From CAVOBC01 sp963693635 (lineage in GTDB: Bacteria > Pseudomonadota > Gammaproteobacteria > Pseudomonadales > Azotimanducaceae), in assembly GCA_963693635.1 (NCBI GenBank), contig CAVOBC010000079.1, positions 1-15,318 of the forward strand: 15,318 bases of DNA. Reading direction: 5' to 3'. Each line of letters opens with the position of its first letter. Position 1 is the stretch's first letter. Under the pieces are notes generated by a model, which was given only the letters and a program-made list of their open reading frames with translations, searched no databases and was not told the DNA's origin. A program made the position numbers and the translations under genes. Positions 6,725-12,140 of this stretch are shown in pieces.

Positions 6725-6972
6725 AATGGGACTGGGATTACGCGCTTCATGTTCTGGGTGGGCTCGGCCTCGGGGGGCTTTTCTGCCTGCCCGTTTTTTT
6801 TGGCGTATCGCCTTGGATTGCTGCGTTTGGTGTGGTCGCGATCACAACCTTCGGCTATTTCAGGGAGAAGGCTCAACACGATTTTGACCGACTCAGCCTG
6901 CACCAGTGGATCGAGGCGGTGACTTGGGGGATTGGAGCTTTGCTCGCGACAACTTCGCTGTTCTTTAGCTAA
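6721..6972 (+). CDS. Small three-TM membrane protein
   Basis: Encodes 83 residues, starting at the ATG that overlaps the regulator stop. Hydrophobic segments lie at about 9-28 (HVLGGLGLGGLFCLPVFFGV), 31-46 (PWIAAFGVVAITTFGY) and 63-82 (WIEAVTWGIGALLATTSLFF). Between the second and third is a conserved-looking charged loop, FREKAQHDFDRLSLHQWIEA. Small phage proteins with a W-D-x-A-L-H-x-L-x-G start and an R-E-x-A-Q-H-D loop are familiar to me, but their function is not established. It lies in a replication-type operon, so a role in host-membrane modification or superinfection immunity is possible but unproven. Confidence 0.6.
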   Translation: MKWDWDYALHVLGGLGLGGLFCLPVFFGVSPWIAAFGVVAITTFGYFREKAQHDFDRLSLHQWIEAVTWGIGALLATTSLFFS

Positions 6973-6995
6973 AATACATCGACCGGGGGGTAACG

Positions 6996-7346
6996 ATGAT
7001 CGACTTTGATGGGGTTCAGCAACCCACGCTTTCACCGCGTATGCTGGAAAAGATTGCAGACACGTTCAGCCGGAAGATGGGCCGGGCGTGTACAGCGGAA
7101 GACGCACAGGCGTGGTGGGATTGGATCTGGCCAGACTTTGAATCGTATTGGAGTGCCAAGAGATACCGAAACATCTCGCGGGCAATTCTCAGCTGGGCAA
7201 CGCGGGCAAAAGAATATGAGTTGGAGAAGGCACTCGACGCGGGTGCCGTTGCAATCAACGTCGAACTGGAACGCAAGCAAGAGATCCTCAATGCTGAAGA
7301 GAACGTCACGCAGATCGATTACTTCGCTGCCAGGGTGGCGAAATGA
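6996..7346 (+). CDS. Hypothetical protein upstream of the RecA-fold ATPase
   Basis: Encodes 116 residues after a GGGGGG site four bases before the ATG (TAACG spacing). It appears mostly helical, with TLSPRMLEKIADTFSRKMGR, a Trp-rich segment AQAWWDWIWPDFESYW, then RNISRAILSWATRAKEYELEKALD. There is no TM, cysteine motif or known catalytic pattern. The stop overlaps the ATPase start (ATGA), so the two are translated together and may interact. A replication-initiator or helicase-loader-like role is possible from position only. Confidence 0.5.
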   Translation: MIDFDGVQQPTLSPRMLEKIADTFSRKMGRACTAEDAQAWWDWIWPDFESYWSAKRYRNISRAILSWATRAKEYELEKALDAGAVAINVELERKQEILNAEENVTQIDYFAARVAK

Positions 7347-8203
7347 GCGCACGGGTTGCGCTTGATGCGATGAGACAGGCACTCCAGGCAGGCGAAAACG
7401 AGAAGATCGACCCAAACACCGTGATCCCTGCTCCACTTATTACTTGGCCAAGCACGATTTCAGAGGTGGATGAACGCTGCGGTGGGTTCTATGGATTGGT
7501 CACCCTGGGCGCGCAGCGAGGAACGGGCAAGACACTGCTTGCAGTCGGCAGCAGTTTGGAGGCGACGGCCCGCTTTCAGGTGTGCTACTTCGCCGCGGAA
7601 GATGACGCAGACGGTCTCGCCGTCCGCTACAACAATTATGTCAACGCTCACAAGGATGTGATTCCAAACCTTGACGATTGGCACCTCTTCCAAACCTCGC
7701 GTGGGCAGACACCACAATCCCTGACCGCCGAGATCGAAGGCGCTGTTGATCCAGACAGTCCGAAGCCGATCCTTACCGTGATCGACTCGGTCAACTCGTT
7801 GGTCGAAATGTCAGACTTCGGATACTTCGATGGTCTCTCTGCGTTTGGTCTCTGGGCGATGCTCGCGCGCCGGATCAGCCGAGGGAATGCTGCCTTCTGT
7901 TTGGTGAGCGAGACGAACAAGGCGAACTCTATTCGTGGCGAGAAACTCCCTTACTGGAGTGACCAGGTGCTCGTGATGACGCGTGGCGATGGTGCGGACA
8001 TTGTCGAGCTCGACTTGCAGAAGAGCCGGCGCTCAGGTGGCACAGGTGAACTCGGCAAGTTTGTTCGCATCTGGAATCAAGGTGAGTTCATGTCACAGGA
8101 CGAGTTGGAATCTCTGCGCCGTGAGGCGTTCCGCGTGGTCAAGGGTGGCAAGCCTGCGCGGATGACACCTGTGGATGTCGCCGTAAATGCGGAGCTGTTT
8201 TGA
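7343..8203 (+). CDS. RecA/RadA-fold ATPase (phage recombination or replication)
   Basis: Encodes 286 residues. Walker A is GAQRGTGKT at 56-64. Glu86 in CYFAAEDDAD fits the catalytic Glu of RadA/KaiC/RepA-type ATPases. Walker B is PILTVIDSV with Asp148. VSETNKANSIRG and LDLQKSRRSGGTGELG resemble the sensor and KxRxG-type loops of RadA/Sms-like proteins. There is no N-terminal zinc finger and no C-terminal Lon-like domain, so it is only the ATPase core. Likely roles are a Sak4-like recombinase that helps annealing, or a RepA-like hexameric helicase; the motifs do not separate these. It shares a message with a resolvase-like nuclease two genes downstream, which favours a recombination/replication role. 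Confidence 0.75.
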   Translation: MSARVALDAMRQALQAGENEKIDPNTVIPAPLITWPSTISEVDERCGGFYGLVTLGAQRGTGKTLLAVGSSLEATARFQVCYFAAEDDADGLAVRYNNYVNAHKDVIPNLDDWHLFQTSRGQTPQSLTAEIEGAVDPDSPKPILTVIDSVNSLVEMSDFGYFDGLSAFGLWAMLARRISRGNAAFCLVSETNKANSIRGEKLPYWSDQVLVMTRGDGADIVELDLQKSRRSGGTGELGKFVRIWNQGEFMSQDELESLRREAFRVVKGGKPARMTPVDVAVNAELF

Positions 8204-8523
8204 GTTCAATCTACGATTCTCGCAAGCAACTTGCAATGCAGCTTGCAACAGGTTTTGCCGCGGCCTGCATGGAATACCTTCCGGTCATCGAGGAGGGTGT
8301 GCGGCGCAGTCATCAGAAAATTGGGTTCAGTGCTAAGGTTCAGGTGTGGCGCAGTAGCGATGGCGTGATTCATGGAACGCTTTCTACCTCACCGCCTCGG
8401 ATTCCAACAGAACCAAGGCCAAAGGTCGAGTTCACTTTGGAGCTGGATCAAATCGGACAGCTGGAACTTGTCTTGGATGATTCCACCCCCCGCAAGAAGA
8501 AAAACCAAATCGATGGGGGCTGA
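8200..8523 (+). CDS. Hypothetical protein, TTG start
   Basis: Encodes 107 residues. The start is TTG, overlapping the ATPase stop (TTGA), with GGAG a few bases upstream. It looks two-part: an N-terminal helix (RKQLAMQLATGFAAACMEYLPVIEEGVRRSHQK) and a beta-rich C-terminal part with alternating residues (AKVQVWRSSDGVIHGTLSTS, KVEFTLELDQIGQLELVLDD). It ends with a basic tail RKKKNQ. It could be a small DNA-associated or adaptor protein for the ATPase or nuclease on either side. I do not recognise the family. Confidence 0.5.
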   Translation: MSSIYDSRKQLAMQLATGFAAACMEYLPVIEEGVRRSHQKIGFSAKVQVWRSSDGVIHGTLSTSPPRIPTEPRPKVEFTLELDQIGQLELVLDDSTPRKKKNQIDGG

Positions 8524-8526
8524 AAA

Positions 8527-8997
8527 TTGGACAAGGCATGGAAGCAATTTGAACGCCGCATTGCGGCGAAACTTGGCGGCAAACGTCGCGGTCCTGACAC
8601 GAGTGACGAGGCCGGCGGGAAGACCGACATCATCCACGCTACCTGGGGTGTCGAGTGCAAGCTGCTCGCCCGGAGTGGCCACAGCCACATCCTCGAGGCC
8701 GTGCGCCAGGCAGAGCGGAACTCGGATTCGATTCAATGCCCGATTGCGATAGTCAAGCGCAAGCGCGATCTCGATCTCGACTCCATCGTGGCGATGAGAC
8801 TCGGCACCTGGATGGAGTGGTATGGGCCCAGCCAGCCTAGTGATGCGCCGGAGCACCCGGCGGTGACGGTAACGATGCCGGCCAGCTACTGCCCCAACTG
8901 CGGGAAGGCGCTGACGCCTCGTTCTTGCAAAATGGAGTGTCAAACGAACGGATGCGGCTACTTTCTTTCATGCTCTGATCTGGAGCATGCGGGGTGA
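8527..8997 (+). CDS. PD-(D/E)XK nuclease with C-terminal zinc ribbon, resolvase-like
   Basis: Encodes 156 residues from a TTG at 8527, with GGGGGC about seven bases upstream. An N-terminal helix (AWKQFERRIAAKLGGKRRGP) is followed by KTDIIHATWGVECKLLAR, in which Asp34 and Glu43-Cys-Lys45 make a D...ExK core typical of archaeal-type Hjc and phage resolvase-like nucleases. A second helix then has HILEAVRQAER. After a Pro-rich linker, a metal-binding region has YCPNCGKAL and further Cys at about 134, 138, 143 and 149. Likely function is processing branched DNA during replication or recombination, consistent with the RecA-fold ATPase upstream. A zinc ribbon fused to this core is a less common layout. 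Confidence 0.7.
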   Translation: MDKAWKQFERRIAAKLGGKRRGPDTSDEAGGKTDIIHATWGVECKLLARSGHSHILEAVRQAERNSDSIQCPIAIVKRKRDLDLDSIVAMRLGTWMEWYGPSQPSDAPEHPAVTVTMPASYCPNCGKALTPRSCKMECQTNGCGYFLSCSDLEHAG

Positions 8998-9000
8998 GCC

Positions 9001-9222
9001 ATGAGTCCAAACGAACGCGAATGGGGATCCATCACCACGCGGCTTGACCAAGCGGTACACGCGCAACGGAATGCAAGGATGATGTTGGATGGGGCGGTGT
9101 CCGACATCCACGAGCTCCGGGCTGAGATCGCAAAATTACGTCTGGTACTTCGGACCACGTTGTCAGTTTTGGCCGTCACCGTCGCCGCCCTCGCTTGGGT
9201 GGTCGAGCTCGTGATGCGATGA
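9001..9222 (+). CDS. Coiled-coil protein with C-terminal TM
   Basis: Encodes 73 residues starting four bases after the nuclease stop; the GGGGTGAGCC just before the ATG contains a weak site. Residues about 8-48 are helical with heptad spacing (LDQAVHAQRNARMMLDGAVSDIHELRAEIAKL). Residues about 50-71 form one TM helix (LRTTLSVLAVTVAALAWVVEL), giving a C-terminal membrane anchor. The layout is like XhlA/hemolysin-type or membrane-tethered scaffold proteins. The last 60 bases overlap the end of the opposing gene at 9163-9672. Function is unassigned. Confidence 0.5.
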   Translation: MSPNEREWGSITTRLDQAVHAQRNARMMLDGAVSDIHELRAEIAKLRLVLRTTLSVLAVTVAALAWVVELVMR

Positions 9223-9672
9223 CTTCAGGAAGCTGACGAATTCATCGAATGTCTTGACCCGGTGGAGCGGACATCCCAGCCACCGGACGCCGATGCCGCG
9301 CTCGTGATCACGGCCTTCCATCAAGATCCATCGATCGCTGGTCTTGCCGGGGATGGCCATGATGGCGCCCGTCTCTTGGCTGACGATGAGGAAAGCGAAC
9401 GGCGGGCCCTTGGCGAGGATCTTCTCTTCCGTATCCACAAAGCATGGATCAAACGGGAAGTCATCGGGCCCGGTGAAGGCGAAGCGCGTGCTCTTGACCT
9501 CGACCTCGTGACCCTCGACCAGCATGTCGCGGGTGTCACGGTAAGCGTGCCGCTCGTCAAAGCTGGGCCGCACCCGGAGTCTTGGCACCGAGACCTCAAG
9601 CCCCTCCGCGATGAGCCGGTAGGCGACATACGCCTCGCGCTCGCGGCCTGTTTTCAATCGATCCAGAAACAA
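9163..9672 (-). CDS. PD-(D/E)XK nuclease-like protein, TTG start
   Basis: Encodes 169 residues. The start is TTG at 9672, seven bases after AGGAGG; no in-frame ATG is better placed. An early helix (GREREAYVAYRLIAEGLEV) is followed by RDMLVEGHEVEVKSTRFAF with a Glu58-Val-Lys60 pair and Asp residues before it. A DFPFDPCFVDTEEKI segment and the strand FAFLIVSQETGAIMAIP come next. This order matches a small PD-(D/E)XK nuclease fold, similar in size to Hjc/Vsr-type or VRR-NUC-like proteins, but the match is by pattern only. The C-terminus is acidic and Gly-rich. It lies last in the leftward recombinase unit and runs 60 bases into the opposing gene. Confidence 0.6.
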   Translation of the reverse strand: MFLDRLKTGREREAYVAYRLIAEGLEVSVPRLRVRPSFDERHAYRDTRDMLVEGHEVEVKSTRFAFTGPDDFPFDPCFVDTEEKILAKGPPFAFLIVSQETGAIMAIPGKTSDRWILMEGRDHERGIGVRWLGCPLHRVKTFDEFVSFLKSSHHELDHPSEGGDGDGQN

Positions 9673-9720
9673 AACATCCCCTCCTACGAAATTATAGGGG
9701 GGGATGTCGGGAGGGGGGCA

Positions 9721-9750
9721 GCTGGCAGCGACCGCCCATCCGCTGCCAGC
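9721..9750. repeat. 10-base perfect inverted repeat
   Basis: GCTGGCAGCG and CGCTGCCAGC flank a 10-base spacer in the 81-base gap between the leftward genes starting at 10056 and 9672. On the plus strand it is followed by ATTTTACG, a weak U-rich tail. On the minus strand no U-run follows. It could end rightward read-through, or stabilise or cut the leftward message. Confidence 0.45.
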
Positions 9751-9753
9751 ATT

Positions 9754-10056
9754 TTACGACTGATCGGCGGCAAGCGCCATTTGCGTGGAGAATATCACCT
9801 CCGCGTTTTCCGGTGGCAAGTTCCCAGGGCTCAGAGTCTGGAACGCCTTGTCGGTGTGGCGGTAGATCAGCTGCAACTGACAACGGCGCCCTCCTTTGGC
9901 ACCACGGCGCACGATCTTCGCCGCGATGAGCTTGTGGCCCTCCACGATGTTCGACTCGTGAGCCGACACGATGGCCGTGCAGGCAGAATGCCAGCTTCTT
10001 GCGTCGATCGAGGCGGTGAACTCGCCCTCGTTGCGACCCTTCAAAATTCGTATCAT
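9754..10056 (-). CDS. Hypothetical protein, translation-coupled
   Basis: Encodes 100 residues. The start ATG at 10056 overlaps the stop of the upstream gene (ATGA). Its GGAGG site forms a perfect hairpin with a CCTCC directly before the ATG, so it is probably translated only when ribosomes finish the upstream gene. The protein has a mixed alpha/beta look (RILKGRNEGEFTASIDARSW, GHKLIAAKIVRRGAKGGRRC, QLQLIYRHTDKAF) with a basic centre that could contact nucleic acid. No motif is recognised. Confidence 0.5.
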   Translation of the reverse strand: MIRILKGRNEGEFTASIDARSWHSACTAIVSAHESNIVEGHKLIAAKIVRRGAKGGRRCQLQLIYRHTDKAFQTLSPGNLPPENAEVIFSTQMALAADQS

Positions 10057-10253
10057 CGGAGGGTTCCTCCCAGGAAGAAAAAGACCGCGCAGCCAAAGGC
10101 GACGAAGCCGGCCATGATGAGAAGTGCATTGATCACAGCGGGCCAGAACTTCGGGCCGACAACTTCATGGCCCTGGTCACAGCCGATCATGGCCCGCTGC
10201 GCCTGGCGGATTGCCCGCCGCTCAGTGCGACGGTTTCGGATCGTTCGTTTCAT
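10053..10253 (-). CDS. Small basic membrane protein
   Basis: Encodes 66 residues from the ATG at 10253, which overlaps the recombinase stop (TAATG) and is better spaced from GGGAGG than the ATG two codons earlier. The N-terminal 20 or so residues are strongly basic (MKRTIRNRRTERRAIRQAQR), followed by a short linker and one TM helix at about 39-62 (FWPAVINALLIMAGFVAFGCAVFFFLGG). Positive N-terminus plus one TM suggests an N-in anchor. It is co-transcribed with the tyrosine recombinase. Function is unknown. Confidence 0.55.
   Translation of the reverse strand: MKRTIRNRRTERRAIRQAQRAMIGCDQGHEVVGPKFWPAVINALLIMAGFVAFGCAVFFFLGGTLR
10058..10070 (-). promoter_or_regulatory. Shine-Dalgarno/anti-Shine-Dalgarno hairpin
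   Basis: Read on the minus strand, GGAGG-AAC-CCTCC is a 5-bp perfect stem with a three-base loop, ending one base before the ATG of the gene at 10056. The GGAGG arm is the only ribosome binding site available. The hairpin lies in the last codons of the upstream gene, so passing ribosomes would open it. Confidence 0.55.
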
Positions 10254-10834
10254 TACCATTTCCTCCCAGCGAGAATCTCGACTACTTCATCGCAGCCGAT
10301 GTCTCGCAGATACTTCTCCGTGGTCGAAAGAGATGCGTGGCCCATCGCCACCTGGAGATGACGCATCCCTACTCCCTCGCGGTACAAGCCCGCGGCAAAC
10401 GTATGCCGCAGGGCATGCGGGTGAACCCGCCGGCCAAGCTGCGCCCGTTCCCCAGCCATCGACACGGTGCGTCGAATCTGCGACGTGCAAAGGCGCTTCC
10501 CATTGTGGGTGCGGAAGAAGGGGCCCGGCTCATCACCGCGACGATCCAGCCAGGTCCGCAGCATGTCAGCGGTGCGCTTGTCGATTGCGACTACCCGCTT
10601 CGGGGCGCCACGCTTCACGCCCTTCGGACGATTGATCTTGATCTGGGCTGTGCCGTCAGGCTGGAAGCGGATGCTCTCCATCTGCAACTGGCAGAGTTCG
10701 TTGGCCCGCAGACCCGCACGCCACAACAGCGCGATGATCGCCTTGGATCGAACGCCCCGGCCCGCTTCTACCAGCCGGCACGCCTGCTCGGCCTCGAGGG
10801 GGTGCGCTTCAAATGACTTTCCCTTGTTGCTCAT
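10253..10834 (-). CDS. Tyrosine recombinase, catalytic domain only
   Basis: Encodes 193 residues. Catalytic residues are visible: Arg43 in LLWRAGLRANELCQL, a Lys in the GVKRGAPKR loop, His140-x-x-Arg143 in HPHALRHTFA, His166 in AMGHASLSTTE and Tyr175 in EKYLRD. The protein starts almost directly at the catalytic domain and lacks the N-terminal core-binding (SAM-like) domain found in typical phage integrases of about 300-400 residues. It could act as a dimer resolvase, a small integrase that needs a partner, or an inversion enzyme. Its start is preceded by the hairpin at 10843-10860 and a promoter-like sequence at 10876-10904. No attachment site is evident in the adjacent gap. Confidence 0.8.
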   Translation of the reverse strand: MSNKGKSFEAHPLEAEQACRLVEAGRGVRSKAIIALLWRAGLRANELCQLQMESIRFQPDGTAQIKINRPKGVKRGAPKRVVAIDKRTADMLRTWLDRRGDEPGPFFRTHNGKRLCTSQIRRTVSMAGERAQLGRRVHPHALRHTFAAGLYREGVGMRHLQVAMGHASLSTTEKYLRDIGCDEVVEILAGRKW

Positions 10835-10842
10835 CTTGCCTC

Positions 10843-10860
10843 CCTGGGGCCGTGCCCCGG
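10843..10860 (-). promoter_or_regulatory. Start-associated leader hairpin 1 (class A)
   Basis: On the minus strand CCGGGGCACGGCCCCAGG folds as GGGGC-ACG-GCCCC with flanking CC and AGG, then GGAGG and the recombinase ATG. It shares sequence and position with five other leaders in this window. There is no U-run after the stem. Confidence 0.6.
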
Positions 10861-10875
10861 TTAATCGACTCTACG

Positions 10876-10904
10876 AGTGTATCCGCGCCCGCTTCTTCGT
10901 GCAA
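10876..10904 (-). promoter_or_regulatory. Sigma70-like promoter for the recombinase unit
   Basis: On the minus strand TTGCAC (10899-10904), a 17-base spacer and TACACT (10876-10881) lie about 40 bases before the ATG at 10834. The transcript would contain leader hairpin 1. Each box is a partial match to consensus. Confidence 0.4.
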
Positions 10905-10920
10905 TACCTGAACTTTTGTG

Positions 10921-10926
10921 TATCCT
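10921..10926 (+). promoter_or_regulatory. Possible -10 box for a leaderless SSB-like gene
   Basis: TATCCT lies six bases before the ATG at 10933 and there is no Shine-Dalgarno in between. If used, transcription would start at or next to the ATG. No good -35 box is visible. Confidence 0.3.
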
Positions 10927-10932
10927 CTACGC

Positions 10933-11286
10933 ATGGATACAGAAAACTACACAGCGACAGGCACCGTGCACAATGTTGGCGAGGTCCGCGTGATCTCCGA
11001 CAAATTCTCCGTTCAGGAATTCGTGGTCGAAGTGGGCCAGGACACTGATTACCCGCAGCTGGTTCAATTCCAGTGTGCGAACAAGAAGCTGGAACTACTC
11101 CAGGGCCTTGAGGCTGGGTCGGCGGTAACCGTCCACTTCAATCTCCGCGGTCGCGAGTGGAAACCCCGCGAAGGTGGAGACACCCGCTACTTCAATTCGC
11201 TCGACGCTTGGCGGATCGAACGTCATAGCGCGGCGCCCGCATCTTCGGCTGCTCCCCCTGAGTCCGAAGAAGAAGTCCCCTTCTAG
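10933..11286 (+). CDS. SSB-like OB-fold protein (DUF3127-type)
   Basis: Encodes 117 residues from the ATG at 10933; an in-frame GTG five codons earlier is less likely. The body matches, by recall, the DUF3127 group of single-stranded-DNA-binding-like OB folds: TATGTVHNVGEV at the start, SVQEFVVEVGQDTDYPQLVQFQ at about 26-47, LEAGSAVTVHFNLRGREW at 59-76, then YFNSLDAWRIER at 86-97. A Pro/Ala/Ser linker leads to the last residues ESEEEVPF, which copies the acidic tip with terminal P-F (as in DDDIPF) that bacterial SSBs use to bind partner proteins. It likely protects single strands for the ERF/exonuclease and RecA-fold proteins. It is divergent from the recombinase and monocistronic. Confidence 0.8.
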   Translation: MDTENYTATGTVHNVGEVRVISDKFSVQEFVVEVGQDTDYPQLVQFQCANKKLELLQGLEAGSAVTVHFNLRGREWKPREGGDTRYFNSLDAWRIERHSAAPASSAAPPESEEEVPF

Positions 11287-11318
11287 CCGCATCGCATACA
11301 AATTGTGATTAGGGCTGG

Positions 11319-11344
11319 AAGGGGCACTTCGCCCTCTTTCTGTC
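11319..11344 (+). terminator. Intrinsic-terminator-like hairpin after the SSB-like gene
   Basis: AAGGGGC-ACTT-CGCCCTCTTTCTG forms a GC-rich stem with a small bulge followed by a pyrimidine/T-rich run, 33 bases after the stop at 11286. It lies between convergent genes and reaches into the last codon of the leftward gene at 11343. Confidence 0.5.
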
Positions 11345-11609
11345 ATCCGCAAGCCGGGCAAGCGTCATATCCACCCATTGGGTCCATTATGGCCTTTTCG
11401 TCATCGCACACATTACAATCGGGCCCCGGCTGTACAGGGCTGTGAAACGTCGTGCCAAAGTCGAACGGCTGAAGAGCCGCCGCCAGTTCCGCCGCCTCAT
11501 CATCCTGGTGCAGTTCGCGCAGCACGCCCTCGGCCACTTCCGCCGCCTTCACGAGCGCCACCATGTCATCGAGCGCCTTTTCTAGCTGCTCCCTTGTGCA
11601 GGCGCTCAT
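11343..11609 (-). CDS. Small protein with C-terminal zinc-binding CxxC pairs
   Basis: Encodes 88 residues. The start overlaps the upstream stop (ATGA). The first 50 residues are an acidic helix (REQLEKALDDMVALVKAAEVAEGVLREL, then DDEAAELAAAL). The C-terminus carries CNVC (65-68) and CPAC (84-87) around DPMGGYDACP, a compact four-Cys zinc site resembling a DnaJ-like or ribbon knuckle. It is the last gene of a three-gene overlapping set (12045 to 11343). The helix-plus-knuckle design suggests protein-protein contact. Function is unknown. Confidence 0.55.
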   Translation of the reverse strand: MSACTREQLEKALDDMVALVKAAEVAEGVLRELHQDDEAAELAAALQPFDFGTTFHSPVQPGPDCNVCDDEKAIMDPMGGYDACPACG

Positions 11610-11839
11610 ACCGACACCGCCATGAACGGCTCAAGCGCAGACCAAAGCCTAGCGAGAGCCTTCTGGAGATCCGGCGGGAGCAGCTGTTCGCCCTGTGGAT
11701 CGTCCGATTCCACCCAAACGCTCCGGCCCGCTCCAATCAGTTCCTGTAGCTCGTCGCTAATCAGGGCGTTCTCGGTGGCCCGGAGCATCTCATCGGGGAC
11801 GCAGAGGTCGAGCTTCTCATCGCTACATCGACCCGCCAT
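11606..11839 (-). CDS. Small acidic hypothetical protein
   Basis: Encodes 77 residues. I chose the ATG at 11839, which overlaps the upstream TGA (TGATG) after an AGGGGG stretch, over an in-frame start 30 codons upstream that would overlap the previous gene. The sequence is acidic and helical (DEMLRATENALISDELQELIGAG, then DLQKALARLWSALEPFM) with a short VWVESDD strand. No motif is recognised. Translational coupling on both sides ties it to its neighbours. Confidence 0.5.
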   Translation of the reverse strand: MAGRCSDEKLDLCVPDEMLRATENALISDELQELIGAGRSVWVESDDPQGEQLLPPDLQKALARLWSALEPFMAVSV

Positions 11840-12045
11840 CACGCACCCCCTTTGTCGCTGTGTTGCCATGACCGTTGGCGAAGGAGTTCCACCGCGTCGA
11901 TCGCGTGGAAGTCTCGGAACCCCAGCCACTCCAAAAATACGAGCCGCTGCTCGTTACTCATCTTGCGCCAGGCGTTGCGCCCGTCCGCGAGTCGCCGCGG
12001 ATGCCCGTCTGCGAGCACTGCCAACTTCTTTCCCTTGCGTTCCAT
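11839..12045 (-). CDS. Small hypothetical protein with leader hairpin
   Basis: Encodes 68 residues. It is the first gene of an overlapping three-gene set and is preceded by leader hairpin 2 and a GGGAG site. The N-terminus is basic (MERKGKKLAVLADGHPRRL) and the middle (WRKMSNEQRLVFLEWLGFRDF) looks like a compact helical domain. The helix MSNEQRLVFLEWL resembles a motif in small phage proteins, by recall, with no known function. No enzymatic residues or TM segment are visible. Confidence 0.5.
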   Translation of the reverse strand: MERKGKKLAVLADGHPRRLADGRNAWRKMSNEQRLVFLEWLGFRDFHAIDAVELLRQRSWQHSDKGGA

Positions 12046-12054
12046 GTTGTTCTC

Positions 12055-12072
12055 CCTGGGGCTCTGCCCCGG
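12055..12072 (-). promoter_or_regulatory. Start-associated leader hairpin 2 (class A)
   Basis: On the minus strand CCGGGGCAGAGCCCCAGG folds as GGGGC-AGA-GCCCC and is followed by GGAG and the ATG at 12045. The bases flanking the stem (CC and AGGGAG) are identical to hairpin 1, while the loop differs. Confidence 0.6.
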
Positions 12073-12076
12073 TTGC

Positions 12077-12114
12077 GTCTCGGACTTGGGACCGAGACTG
12101 CGGTTTAATACCGC
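12077..12114. repeat. Two adjacent inverted repeats in an intergenic gap
   Basis: GTCTCGG (12077-12083) pairs with CCGAGAC (12092-12098), and GCGGT (12100-12104) pairs with ACCGC (12110-12114) around TTAAT. Both lie between the 55-residue gene and leader hairpin 2, so the 95-base gap 12046-12140 is nearly all potential secondary structure. They may be operators or RNA elements. No T-run follows on either strand. Confidence 0.4.
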
Positions 12115-12140
12115 GCCCGCTTATGCAAGCGCGGCACCCT

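Noticed and set aside
6292..7035. 247-codon minus-strand frame
   Set aside because: It is antisense to the HTH regulator and the three-TM gene and crosses the divergent control region; the product is Ser/Arg-rich without a domain.
9691..9696. Perfect TATAAT on the minus strand upstream of the TTG start at 9672
   Set aside because: It lies only five bases from the Shine-Dalgarno, so the transcript would begin inside or after that site, and there is no -35-like sequence at proper distance.
9262..10635. 457-codon open frame on the plus strand
   Set aside because: It runs antisense through the nuclease-like gene, two small genes and much of the tyrosine recombinase, all of which have clear motifs or coupled starts. 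Long antisense frames are common in GC-rich DNA.
10835..10932. Attachment site next to the tyrosine recombinase
   Set aside because: The gap shows a promoter-like sequence and leader hairpin but no tRNA fragment or repeated core that I could support.
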